64,000 bases of DNA from Gemmatimonadaceae bacterium (lineage in GTDB: Bacteria > Gemmatimonadota > Gemmatimonadetes > Gemmatimonadales > Gemmatimonadaceae): assembly GCA_016742275.1 (NCBI GenBank), contig JACVCD010000006.1:186001-250000 (forward strand). The letters run 5' to 3'. This document shows, piece by piece, positions 25,819 to 33,294 of the stretch (position 1 is the first letter of the stretch; every line of letters starts with the position of its first letter). The notes beneath the pieces are model-generated. The model searched no databases. It was given only the letters and a program-made list of their open reading frames with translations, and was not told where the DNA came from. The position numbers were made by a program, and so were the translations under genes.

Positions 25819-26496
25819 TCAGTCGCCGGAACGGCCGCAGGTCACACAGTACTTCCACTGGACATCCAGCTCCGTACTGCACGCCGGGCACTGCTTCTTG
25901 GTGAGATCCATACCGCAATGCGGGCAGAACGTCACTCGGCGGGCTTCCGGCAGACGACTGTCGCAGTAGCGGCACGAACACACGGCGCGGGCACCTTCGC
26001 TACGGGTCCCCTTTGGTGTCGCGACCCGCTCGATCACGGCTGCGCGCGCGCCAGAACGTGAGTCGATCGATGTGGCAGCACGCGGTGACGGAAACACGTC
26101 GGTCATGGCCGGCGTCGCTCGTACCGCCGCACCGGATGTGGGCGTGATGGCACCGCTGCCCGGAACCAGCATCAGTGTGGTCGTGGACCACGACCGGATC
26201 ATCGCGATGGTCGGCGATGGAAACCCCAGTGCATGACGGCAGGCTGTCTGGAGCGCGGGATCGGTGTCGAGATAGCCCCGATCACCGGCAATCAATCGCA
26301 GGAGTGCCGATTCAAACGCGTCCGGTCCACCATCCGCCATTTCGCGGCGCACATCCCGATACGGGAGCAGACGCTCCTCGAGATCAGTGAGCGTGAACCC
26401 CTGGTGCAACAGCTGAGGGTACTGCGTGCGAACCACGCGGGACAAACGAAAGGCCAGACGATCGAGATCGTCCAGCGACCGGGAGACGACCGTCAC
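25819..26496 (-). CDS. Zinc-ribbon protein
   Basis: 225 residues from a GTG at 26496 that overlaps the stop of the small gene upstream (GTGA). Residues 1-95 are helical (LDDLDRLAFRLSRVVRTQYPQLL), 95-170 low-complexity linker, and the C-terminus carries four Cys pairs: CRYC, CPHC, CPAC and CVTC, a double zinc ribbon (DZR-type). These modules usually mediate protein or nucleic acid contacts, not catalysis. No signal or membrane segment. The function is unknown; it lies between a small membrane protein and an exported protein. Confidence 0.8.
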   Translation of the reverse strand: MTVVSRSLDDLDRLAFRLSRVVRTQYPQLLHQGFTLTDLEERLLPYRDVRREMADGGPDAFESALLRLIAGDRGYLDTDPALQTACRHALGFPSPTIAMIRSWSTTTLMLVPGSGAITPTSGAAVRATPAMTDVFPSPRAATSIDSRSGARAAVIERVATPKGTRSEGARAVCSCRYCDSRLPEARRVTFCPHCGMDLTKKQCPACSTELDVQWKYCVTCGRSGD

Positions 26497-26672
26497 TTGC
26501 CCTCGGCGGAATACTTGCCGTCGACATCATTCCCCATACGCTCACGCGTTTCACCGCCGATACGCTCGATTACGCGTTCGGCGATGTGCTTTTCATTGAC
26601 CTGCGCGTCCTTCCAGCCGTACCCGTAGCCAATGGCTACGCCGATCGCGAGGATGAAGAGATACTTGAACAT
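26493..26672 (-). CDS. Small single-pass membrane protein (59 residues)
   Basis: A 59-codon frame in the gap between the RNase H-like and zinc-ribbon genes: MFKYLFILAIGVAIGYGYGW, then KDAQVNEKHIAERVIERIGG and a short charged tail. The N-terminal 20 residues are a Gly-containing membrane helix; the rest is an amphipathic, charged cytoplasmic segment. Its stop overlaps the GTG start of the zinc-ribbon gene, good evidence that it is translated. Family not recognised, but such short inner-membrane proteins often modulate a partner encoded next to them. Confidence 0.7.
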   Translation of the reverse strand: MFKYLFILAIGVAIGYGYGWKDAQVNEKHIAERVIERIGGETRERMGNDVDGKYSAEGK

Positions 26673-26714
26673 GAGCGTCCGGGGATGACCTCCGACGCAC
26701 TGACGCCGGATGGC

Positions 26715-27347
26715 TTACGTCTCAAGACGCACGCGCGGCGAAGGGGGTAACGCCGGACTTGGAACGAATCGTTCCACTGCGGGAAAGGCCGACAGCGGCT
26801 GGCTGCGCACCTTGGCCGGCTGCGACTCGAACCAGGCCTCGAACTGGGATGGTACCATGCCGTCCGACGCATCCTGGGCCCCTGCGGCCCGGATGGCGAG
26901 GTGATTGGCGTATTCGTTCTGTGGATGCCCGGCGTGCCCTTTCACCCATGCCCACTGCGTTTCGTGGGTGGCGATGGCTTCAACCGCCTGCTGCCACAGC
27001 TCCACATTCTCGACCGCGCCTTCCTTGCGACGCCATCCGCGCGCCATCCAGCCGCGCACCCACGAGGTCATGCCATCGACGATGTATCGCGAATCGGTCG
27101 TGAACTGGATCGACAGGCGATTGCCTTTGCGTGACATCGCCTTGTAGGTGTCGATCACGCTCCGTAGTGCCATGCGATTGTTGGTGGTGTCTGGTTCCGA
27201 AGCCCACAGGTCGAAGCGAGTGAGCGAGCCATCGCTCTTTCGGAATTCCACCAGCGCACCAAGGCCACCGGGTGATGCCCCCGCCTTGCCGTTGCCGAGG
27301 CAGGATTCGTCCGCATACACCGCCACCAACGGAAAACGCGCACTCAT
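26715..27347 (-). CDS. RNase H-fold protein lacking two catalytic carboxylates
   Basis: 210 residues. Residues 5-155 align by eye with RNase HI: YAD13ESCLGN, TTNNRMA60L, FTTD85SRYIVDGM and KGHAGHPQNEYAN148. E. coli RNase HI uses D10, E48, D70 and D134. Here D13 and D85 match, but the E48 position is Ala60 and the D134 position is Asn148. The basic-protrusion-like WVRGWMARGWRRKEG is kept, so hybrid binding may persist. About 55 residues rich in Pro/Phe are added at the C-terminus. Either an inactive RNA:DNA binding protein, or one whose Glu14 next to D13 has taken over a role. ATGA-coupled to the 71-residue gene upstream. Confidence 0.8.
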   Translation of the reverse strand: MSARFPLVAVYADESCLGNGKAGASPGGLGALVEFRKSDGSLTRFDLWASEPDTTNNRMALRSVIDTYKAMSRKGNRLSIQFTTDSRYIVDGMTSWVRGWMARGWRRKEGAVENVELWQQAVEAIATHETQWAWVKGHAGHPQNEYANHLAIRAAGAQDASDGMVPSQFEAWFESQPAKVRSQPLSAFPAVERFVPSPALPPSPRVRLET

Positions 27348-27559
27348 CGCACGCCTTCCAGTGCATCGATTTCGTCGAGTATCAGCTCGAGCCGGTGTCC
27401 CGTGCTCGGATGTCGGGCGATGACGATTTCACGCCCACCGTCGAGGCGCAGGCGCTCGGGGATGACCACGTACTCTGTACCGCGGCGCATGATGGTAATG
27501 CGCGAGCCATCCACGATGGCGCGCTCGAGCAAGTCGTACTGGGACGTCGTAAGCTGCAC
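27344..27559 (-). CDS. Small hypothetical protein (71 residues)
   Basis: Starts with GTG one base after the M20 peptidase stop and overlaps the RNase H-like start in ATGA. The sequence is beta-rich and charged: SRITIMRRGTEYVVIPERLRLDGGREIVIARHP followed by LELILDEIDALEG. It looks like a small soluble domain; I do not recognise a family. Tight coupling on both sides indicates that it is a real part of the operon. Confidence 0.7.
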   Translation of the reverse strand: MQLTTSQYDLLERAIVDGSRITIMRRGTEYVVIPERLRLDGGREIVIARHPSTGHRLELILDEIDALEGVR

Positions 27560-27560
27560 G

Positions 27561-28742
27561 TCAGGCCTTGGTGGAATGCGTGTCGGTGAAAATGGTGTCA
27601 GTCGAGATCAACTGACTTAGCGCGCGCTCTGCCGCCCGCAGCTGCTCGATCTCCACCCATTCGGTGGCCGAGTGCGCGCGCGCGATATCGCCGGGACCGA
27701 AGCAGATCGCGGGGATCCCGGCTTCCGCAAACAATGCCGCATCGGTCCAGCAGGAGAGACCGCTAATACGGCCTTCGAGCTGTTGCGACTGACAAGCACG
27801 CACCATCGCCGACACCAGCGGGGCATCACTAGCCATTGCGAGAGGCGGCTGTGCACACTCGATACTCGCGGTGGCGGTGAAGTGCACGTCCTGGCCCTGC
27901 AGTTCCTCGATGAGTGCGCGCACTTCGTGAATGACCTGCAGATCGGTTTCGCCAGGCAGTGTGCGTCGTTCGATGCGCACGGTGCACGAATCGGCGTACG
28001 TGGACCACCCGGTGCCGCCCGAAATCATCGGTGCATGCAGCGATGAGCGACCGAGCAGAGGGTGTGTGCGTGTCGCGAGTACGTCGCGCTCAAATCGATC
28101 GAGTGCGACCAGCAGATGCGCCGCCTGGCGATTGGCGTCGATGCCCACATCGTAGCGACTGCCATGTGCCGCACGTCCCGTGAGTGCGACCTCGATCCAC
28201 ACGAACCCCTTGTGTGCCGGTACGACGGCCAGTCGTGTTGGCTCGGTGATGATCGCGCCATTGGCACGCAATCCGTTTGCCAACAGATGACGCGTACCAA
28301 TCGACGCAAACTCTTCATCGCACACCGCCGTGATGATGACCTCGCGGTGCAGCCTGTTCTCGAGAGCTGCGCTGGCAGCGGCCACACACATGGCGGCGAT
28401 ACCACCCTTCATGTCGGTAGTGCCACGACCATACACACTGCCTTCGTGTTCGTGCGGAATGAACGGGCTGTGTGTCATGCCGTCCACGCCCACCACATCA
28501 AGGTGCCCATTGAGGATCAAAGGATCCTTCCCCGGCGGACCGATGCGGGCAATGACATTGTGCCGTCCCGGAGCGACCGCTTCGAGCACGGTCGCGCAGC
28601 CCCATTCGTCGAGCACACCCGCCAGAAATGCGGCGCATTCCGACTCTCCAGGTGCGTCAGGCACCAGAGACGGATTGCGTGTGTCCATGGCCACGAGGGC
28701 CTTGGTCAACGCGAGGACGTCGAGGGGAAAACTGGTCGGCAC
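27561..28742 (-). CDS. M20 family metallopeptidase (ArgE/DapE/ACY1-like)
   Basis: 393 residues from a GTG at 28742. Motifs of zinc-dependent M20 hydrolases: LILNGHLDVV (first metal His and catalytic Asp), GRGTTDMKGGIAAM (bridging Asp), AVCDEEFASIGTRHLL (catalytic Glu and second-metal Glu) and a C-terminal CFGPGD...H region for the last His. They deacylate N-acyl amino acids (acetylornithine, succinyl-diaminopimelate, N-acyl amino acids). Acetylornithine deacetylase or a related aminoacylase is most likely; no arginine or lysine pathway genes are adjacent to decide. The dimerisation domain is present between about residues 175 and 285. Confidence 0.88.
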   Translation of the reverse strand: MPTSFPLDVLALTKALVAMDTRNPSLVPDAPGESECAAFLAGVLDEWGCATVLEAVAPGRHNVIARIGPPGKDPLILNGHLDVVGVDGMTHSPFIPHEHEGSVYGRGTTDMKGGIAAMCVAAASAALENRLHREVIITAVCDEEFASIGTRHLLANGLRANGAIITEPTRLAVVPAHKGFVWIEVALTGRAAHGSRYDVGIDANRQAAHLLVALDRFERDVLATRTHPLLGRSSLHAPMISGGTGWSTYADSCTVRIERRTLPGETDLQVIHEVRALIEELQGQDVHFTATASIECAQPPLAMASDAPLVSAMVRACQSQQLEGRISGLSCWTDAALFAEAGIPAICFGPGDIARAHSATEWVEIEQLRAAERALSQLISTDTIFTDTHSTKA

Positions 28743-28795
28743 TCTCGCAGTCTAGCGTGTCTGCTCAAGGCTGACCACCTGAATCGCTGTCGGTA

Positions 28796-29776
28796 TCAGC
28801 GGGCGGGTGTCATTTGCACGCGCACGCCCTGTGTCGCCACGCGCCAGGGCAGGATTTCGCCAAGGGAAGAGGCGGCTGCTCGCACCGCCGGCGCGTCATT
28901 CACCGATGACAGTATCATGACACAGCCACCGCCACTTGCACCCAGTGCCTTGAATCCGGTCGCCCCTTCGTGGCGCGCCGCGCGTTCAATGGCCTGAATG
29001 CGGTCGGTTGTAATGCGGGGATGCAGTGACTGCTGATGGATCCAATGCTCACTCACCAGCTCGGCGAGCCCGCTCACATCACCCGAGGACAGCGCGTCCG
29101 CCATGAGTCGCGCCAGTTCGGCCATGCGATCAAGTGCGGCTACGACCTTTGCATCGCGTGCGGCGTAAGCGTCGAGCACAGCGGTGATCGTTTCGGCGGA
29201 GATCCGCGATTCCCCGGTGTAGACCAGTGTCAGGCGGTGTTCCAGGCACGCAATCGTGGCGCGAGTCAGGGGCAGTGGAGCCGCATGCCGTGCCTGTGCG
29301 AGCGTGAGTCCCAGAGCGCCACCGAATGCGGCAGCGTAGTGGTCCTGAAATCCGCCTGCCATTCCCAGCTCGTCGACTTCTGTCGCGCGACTGAGTTCGG
29401 AGAGTCGTTCCGGAGCGCACGAATGCTTGGCGTGCGTGGCGAAGGCGGCAGCCAGTGCGACACCAACCGCCGATGATCCGCCCAACCCTGCCCCGACGGG
29501 GAAGTCGCTGTGGAGCGAAACATCGAGTGCACGTAGCGCTTGCTGCGCGTCGCTTGTGCTGCAGGCGCGTAGTGCGCGGCGGCGTGCCGCTTCGATCAGC
29601 GGGTCTGTCGCCGCAACGGTTGCTGGCTCGACTTCGCTGGACGGGGTGAGTGTGACGGTGGCCCGTCGTTCGATGGCGATATTGCAAACAAACCCGCCTC
29701 GCTCTTCGGGGAAGGGAGGGACATCTGTCCACCCTCCGCCGAAGTCGAGGCGGGTTGGCGCCGACGCAACGATCAC
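28796..29776 (-). CDS. GHMP-family sugar kinase (HddA/fucokinase-like)
   Basis: 326 residues from GTG 29776. N-terminal SAPTRLDFGGGWTDVPPF is the substrate motif of heptose-7-phosphate and L-fucose kinases; VGAGLGGSSAVGVALAAA is the GHMP phosphate-binding loop; GASGGGCVMIL is motif 3. The D-glycero-manno-heptose 7-phosphate kinase HddA is the closest match by motif, which would point to GDP-heptose for S-layer or polysaccharide. No other heptose or LPS genes flank it, so the substrate is uncertain. Only six bases separate it from the phasin/histone-like gene upstream. Confidence 0.82.
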   Translation of the reverse strand: MIVASAPTRLDFGGGWTDVPPFPEERGGFVCNIAIERRATVTLTPSSEVEPATVAATDPLIEAARRRALRACSTSDAQQALRALDVSLHSDFPVGAGLGGSSAVGVALAAAFATHAKHSCAPERLSELSRATEVDELGMAGGFQDHYAAAFGGALGLTLAQARHAAPLPLTRATIACLEHRLTLVYTGESRISAETITAVLDAYAARDAKVVAALDRMAELARLMADALSSGDVSGLAELVSEHWIHQQSLHPRITTDRIQAIERAARHEGATGFKALGASGGGCVMILSSVNDAPAVRAAASSLGEILPWRVATQGVRVQMTPAR

Positions 29777-29782
29777 GTCGAC

Positions 29783-30661
29783 TTACTTCTTCTTGACTGC
29801 CGCCTTCTTGGCCGGAGCCTTGGCTGCTGGCTTGGGAGCCGGCTTTGCGGGCTTGGCCGGAGCCTTCGCAGGCGCCTTGGCGACCGGCTTGGCCGGGGCC
29901 TTTGGAGCTGGCTTGGCGGGTGCCTTTGCTGGTGGCGCCGCCTTCGCCGGAGCCTTTGCTGGCGCCGTCTTCGCGGCTGGGGCCGCGGCCGGCTTTGCGG
30001 CAGCCTTTGGCGCTTCCTTGGCCGCTGGCTTCGCCGCCACCTTGGCTTCCGGCTTCACCTCGGCCTTCGGCGCCGACTTGGCAGCGGGCTTCGCTTCGAC
30101 CTTGGGTTCCGCGGGCTTGGCCACCGGTGCCTTGGGGGCTGGCTTTGGCGGCGGCGGAGCAAAATTCACCTTGTCCGACGGCTTCTGCGGCTCGATCCGC
30201 ATAGCGGCGCGAGCTTCCAGTGCGGCCTCGGCCGCAGCAGCAGGAGCCGTAACGGCCTTCGGGAGCTGACCCAACGGAATGGGCTTGGGCGGTGCCGCCT
30301 TGGGCTGGGGAGCCGGCAGCGAACCATGCTTGGCGATGTACGCGGCTTCAGCCTGCTGGATCAGCGAATCGGCTTCGTCCTGATTCATCTGCCCGCGGCG
30401 GACCATGTAGTTGATCAGGTCGCGCGCGCTTTCGATTACGAAGTCGCCAAGTCCGGCAGCGGCGCCCACCACATCACGCATGGCGCCGGCCATCCGGCTT
30501 CCGGCCTCGAGGCTGATCTCGTGGGCACGCTGCGCCATTTCGGCTGCCGTGTCCCGCGCATCAGCTGCGCGGTGTCCGGGCCCGCGCCGTGGCGCTGGAC
30601 TGGACGACGGAGCGTCGCCTTCGGTGAGCGTATCTTCGTCAGCCTGCGGCAAATCGGCCAT
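29783..30661 (-). CDS. Phasin/histone H1-like protein with AKP-rich tail
   Basis: 292 residues. Residues 1-35 are acidic/polar; 40-115 form an amphipathic helical domain (GLGDFVIESARDLINYMVRRGQMNQDEADSLIQQAE) of the sort seen in PHA-granule phasins. Residues 160-292 are nearly all Lys, Ala and Pro, in repeats such as KAPAKPAPKAPAK, ending AAVKKK. This AKP tail resembles bacterial histone H1-like proteins (HctB, AlgP) and the DNA-binding tail of PhaF, which tethers PHA granules to the nucleoid. No PHA synthase gene is in the window, so a general nucleoid-associated role is equally possible. The tail DNA is itself repetitive and may vary in length. Confidence 0.7.
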   Translation of the reverse strand: MADLPQADEDTLTEGDAPSSSPAPRRGPGHRAADARDTAAEMAQRAHEISLEAGSRMAGAMRDVVGAAAGLGDFVIESARDLINYMVRRGQMNQDEADSLIQQAEAAYIAKHGSLPAPQPKAAPPKPIPLGQLPKAVTAPAAAAEAALEARAAMRIEPQKPSDKVNFAPPPPKPAPKAPVAKPAEPKVEAKPAAKSAPKAEVKPEAKVAAKPAAKEAPKAAAKPAAAPAAKTAPAKAPAKAAPPAKAPAKPAPKAPAKPVAKAPAKAPAKPAKPAPKPAAKAPAKKAAVKKK

Positions 30662-30903
30662 AGGTGGAGCGCACTCCTTCCGCCATACATGGAGGTCGAG
30701 GTGGTCGCTCGACGGGCTATCGGGGGTAACTGCTCAAGCCACCGAGTGGTCCGCGTCCACCGGAACGCGGGTAACTATATGATTTCCAGTCATCTACGCA
30801 AGGTATGCGGACGTGATTTCGGAGGTCAGCACACATATAATGCGATTGGGTCGGCCACCTCATATCGAAAAGAAGCTGCCGTTTCTGGTCGGTATAGAGA
30901 GGT

Positions 30904-30923
30904 CTTATAGAAGCACTTATAAG
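30904..30923 (+). promoter_or_regulatory. Possible operator: CTTATA-N8-TATAAG
   Basis: An inverted repeat CTTATA (30904-30909) / TATAAG (30918-30923) lies 17 bases before the ATG of the CoA-transferase gene, just upstream of its AAAGAGG ribosome site. The surrounding 30770-30935 segment is notably more AT-rich than the rest of the window, as expected of a promoter region serving two divergent genes. Apart from this the 278-base gap holds no gene. Confidence 0.4.
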
Positions 30924-30939
30924 GCACTAAAGAGGCATC

Positions 30940-32079
30940 ATGGGGTCAGGATTGCTAGATGGAGTCCGTGTGCTCGATCTCTCGCGAGTTCTTGCAGGAC
31001 CGTTGTGCAGCATGATGCTGGGTGATCTTGGGGCGTCGGTCATTAAGGTCGAGCGGCCAGCGGTGGGCGATGACACCCGCGGATGGGGGCCACCATTCGC
31101 CGAAGATGGTCAGTCGGCGTACTTCCTGAGCTGCAATCGAAACAAGGTCTCGCTGGCCGCGAACTTCTCTGACGAGGTAGATCGGGAACTCCTGTTCTCT
31201 CTCATTCGTTCGGCTGATGTGGTCCTCGAGAACTACTTACCAGGCGTATTGGCTAAATACGGATTTGATGCTGAGCTGTTACTGGCGCAAAATCCGCGGC
31301 TAATTTGGTGCACCATTTCCGGCTTCGGCCCGGATAGCCAGCGACCGGGATACGATTTTGTGGTGCAGGCAGAATCCGGATGGATGGCCATGACCGGTGA
31401 ACCGGCAGGAGAGCCGATGAAGGCGGGAGTGGCCATTGTGGACGTTCTGTCTGGAAAGGACGCCGCAATCGGCATCCTGGCCGCCCTGAGCGCACGTGAC
31501 CGGGCGTCGTCGCCATTGCCCGCGGAACGTCGGAGAATTCACGTCACGCTGGCCAGCAGTGCTGTGGCTTCGTTGGTGAACGTGGCCCAGAACACTCTGG
31601 TGAGTGGTCGACCGGCCAAGCGGTGGGGCAATGCCCACGCCAATCTGGTCCCCTACCAGCTATTTCAGGCGTCGGACCGCCCATTTGTTCTGGCGGTTGG
31701 ATCGGATGCGCAGTGGGTCGCGGCGGCGCGCGCACTACATATGGATGGGCTTGCTAATGATCCCGAGTTGCGAACGAATGCCGGTCGACTCGCGGCGCGC
31801 GAACGCGTGGTGTCTGCGTTGGATGCGCAGTTGGCGACAGCTCCCGCTTCGCACTGGATGAGTTTGCTCGATGCCGCCGGCGTTCCATGCGGACTCGTCC
31901 GTGAAGTGCATGAAGCAATTTCCGACGTTTCAGCATCGGCACGCACTGGCGTTTCGCCTCTCTGGAATGGTACGGTACGTATTCCACCGCCGGCCCTCGG
32001 CGAGCACACCGTTACAGTCCGGGAAAAAAAGTGGAGTTTGTTTGATGACCTGCCGATACTGAGCGATGGCGACGTGTAA
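30940..32079 (+). CDS. CaiB/BaiF family (class III) CoA-transferase
   Basis: 379 residues; AAAGAGG lies four bases before the ATG. The N-terminal motif VRVLDLSRVLAGPLCSMMLGDLGASVIKVERPAVGDDTRGWGPPF and the middle VQAESGWMAMTGEPAGEPMKAGVAIVDVLSG are typical for class III CoA-transferases. The catalytic Asp lies in the latter (VAIVD...SG). They move CoA between short or branched acids without a ping-pong intermediate of class I type; members act on carnitine, formate/oxalate, benzylsuccinate, 2-methylacyl and other acids. No acyl-CoA dehydrogenase or synthetase is adjacent, so substrate remains open. Overall codon use seems similar to the neighbours. Confidence 0.88.
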   Translation: MGSGLLDGVRVLDLSRVLAGPLCSMMLGDLGASVIKVERPAVGDDTRGWGPPFAEDGQSAYFLSCNRNKVSLAANFSDEVDRELLFSLIRSADVVLENYLPGVLAKYGFDAELLLAQNPRLIWCTISGFGPDSQRPGYDFVVQAESGWMAMTGEPAGEPMKAGVAIVDVLSGKDAAIGILAALSARDRASSPLPAERRRIHVTLASSAVASLVNVAQNTLVSGRPAKRWGNAHANLVPYQLFQASDRPFVLAVGSDAQWVAAARALHMDGLANDPELRTNAGRLAARERVVSALDAQLATAPASHWMSLLDAAGVPCGLVREVHEAISDVSASARTGVSPLWNGTVRIPPPALGEHTVTVREKKWSLFDDLPILSDGDV

Positions 32080-32214
32080 CGACCGTGTGACCTCTCCGAG
32101 GATCCTTCGTCTTTCCCACGAGACGAGCAGCAACGTCTTGATCGGGTATAGATGGTCCGATGACGTTCAAGGGTGTTCATCCCGCATGTGTGGCGTTATC
32201 CTAGCGCTGTGCAT

Positions 32215-32775
32215 ATGACGGAATCACAAATCCCGCCGAACGACGTCGATTCCGATCAGGACGTCATCTCCCGCGTGTTGGCGGGTGACCGCGATGCCTT
32301 CGCGGTGCTGATCGGCCGTTACAGTGATCCGCTGTATCGGCATGCGCTTGGAATGACGGGCAGTCCCGACGTCGCCGAGGACATTCTCCAGGTGTCGTTC
32401 ATCAAGGCCTATCACCATCTCGGTGAAGTCCGTGGACGATTCGATGCCTGGCTCTTCCGGATCGTAGCAAACGGGTGCAAGGACTGGCTGAAGAACATTC
32501 GGCGCACGCACCTGAGCTATGACGAAGACGATCAAGCCTCCGGCTACGCGACCCCCGATGAGGATCTGGACCGGACTGAACTCCGGCAGGACCTCGATGC
32601 AGCTCTCGCGCAGTTGGCCCCATCGCTTCGGGAAGCCTTCATCATGAAGCATGTTGAAGGACGCTCCTACGAAGAGATGGCGGATCTCTTGGGTACTACA
32701 GTTGGCGCACTGAAGATGCGCGTGCATCGGGCACGCGAAGCGCTTCAGGCCCTGCTCGAGGAGAAATACGCGTGA
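32215..32775 (+). CDS. ECF-type RNA polymerase sigma factor
   Basis: 186 residues from ATG 32215 (earlier in-frame ATG at 32173 is less likely). Region 2 is seen in FAVLIGRYSDPLYRHALGMTGSPDVAEDILQVSFIKAYHHLGEVRGRFDAWLFRIVANGCKDWLK, region 4 in LAQLAPSLREAFIMKHVEGRSYEEMADLLGTTVGALKMRVHRAREALQALL. There is no region 1 or 3, as in group 4 (ECF) factors. It directs RNA polymerase to a specific promoter set, often envelope or oxidative stress. The stop is overlapped (TGATG) by an anti-sigma-like gene. Confidence 0.93.
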   Translation: MTESQIPPNDVDSDQDVISRVLAGDRDAFAVLIGRYSDPLYRHALGMTGSPDVAEDILQVSFIKAYHHLGEVRGRFDAWLFRIVANGCKDWLKNIRRTHLSYDEDDQASGYATPDEDLDRTELRQDLDAALAQLAPSLREAFIMKHVEGRSYEEMADLLGTTVGALKMRVHRAREALQALLEEKYA

Positions 32776-33113
32776 TGCTCAACAACGAAGAAAACCGCAA
32801 TGCGACGCCCCGCGTCGAGCGTCCGCTGACGGACCGAGAAGTGCCGCTTCCGGGAATTGCTGCTGCCGATGCCACTGCCAGTGTGGTGCATCAGTGGCTC
32901 GACGGTGAAGCCACAGAAGCCGATGCCCGTCGTGCAAACGATGCGGCGGTCGAGTTCTGGCAGCAGGTCGAGCGCGATGCACAGACCATGAAGGCCGTGA
33001 AGGCGCCGGCGCATCTGGCTGCCAACATCATGGCTGCCATTCCGGTTCGTGAGCCGGGCACCATCGCCGCGCGTCAGGCGCGCGTGGAAGTGGAGCTTCG
33101 GCCGGAAGTCTGA
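32775..33113 (+). CDS. Cytosolic anti-sigma-like protein
   Basis: 112 residues, starting in a TGATG overlap with the sigma gene, so almost certainly its partner. VHQWLDGEATEADARRANDAAVEFWQQVERDAQTMKAVKAPAHLAANIMAAI resembles the helical anti-sigma domain (L-DGEL-...-V--H) of ECF regulators, but it has no cysteine and hence no HxxxCxxC zinc site, and no membrane helix. It would have to sense signals in the cytoplasm or through a further partner. Family assignment rests on pattern and position. Confidence 0.7.
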   Translation: MLNNEENRNATPRVERPLTDREVPLPGIAAADATASVVHQWLDGEATEADARRANDAAVEFWQQVERDAQTMKAVKAPAHLAANIMAAIPVREPGTIAARQARVEVELRPEV

Positions 33114-33130
33114 ACGGCGGCTCTGAACAA

Positions 33131-33292
33131 CAGTTTTCAGTTGTCAGTGCACAGTACCGAGTTGAAGTAGAGCGGCCCGAATCGAGATATCTCGATTCGG
33201 GCCGCTTCTGCTTTTCACTTGCACTTTCAACTGAACACTGGCAACTGACAACTGCAGTTCTCAGTTGTCAGTGCACAGTCCCGAGTGGAAGT
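33131..33292. repeat. Paired 38-bp direct repeats (CAGTTGTCAGTGCACAGT family)
   Basis: Two 38-base copies, 33131-33168 and 33255-33292, differ at three positions and share TCAGTTGTCAGTGCACAGT. Between them is the palindromic terminator at 33171-33206 and reverse-orientation pieces (CAACTGACAACTG, 33242-33254) that can pair with the second copy. The second copy ends three bases before the stop of lpd. Similar pieces are at 9381-9470 and 55.6 kb. Confidence 0.8.
33171..33206. terminator. Perfect 36-bp palindromic bidirectional terminator
   Basis: AGCGGCCCGAATCGAGAT and its exact complement ATCTCGATTCGGGCCGCT abut without a loop, followed by TCTGCTTTTC on the plus side. Located between the convergent anti-sigma-like and lpd genes, where it can serve both. 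Confidence 0.85.
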
Positions 33293-33294
33293 CC

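Noticed and set aside
29783-30661. AKP-rich frame suspected to be a non-coding low-complexity artefact
   Set aside because: It has a normal ATG, a non-repetitive helical head of about 115 residues, and close spacing to the following gene, so it is retained as a gene.
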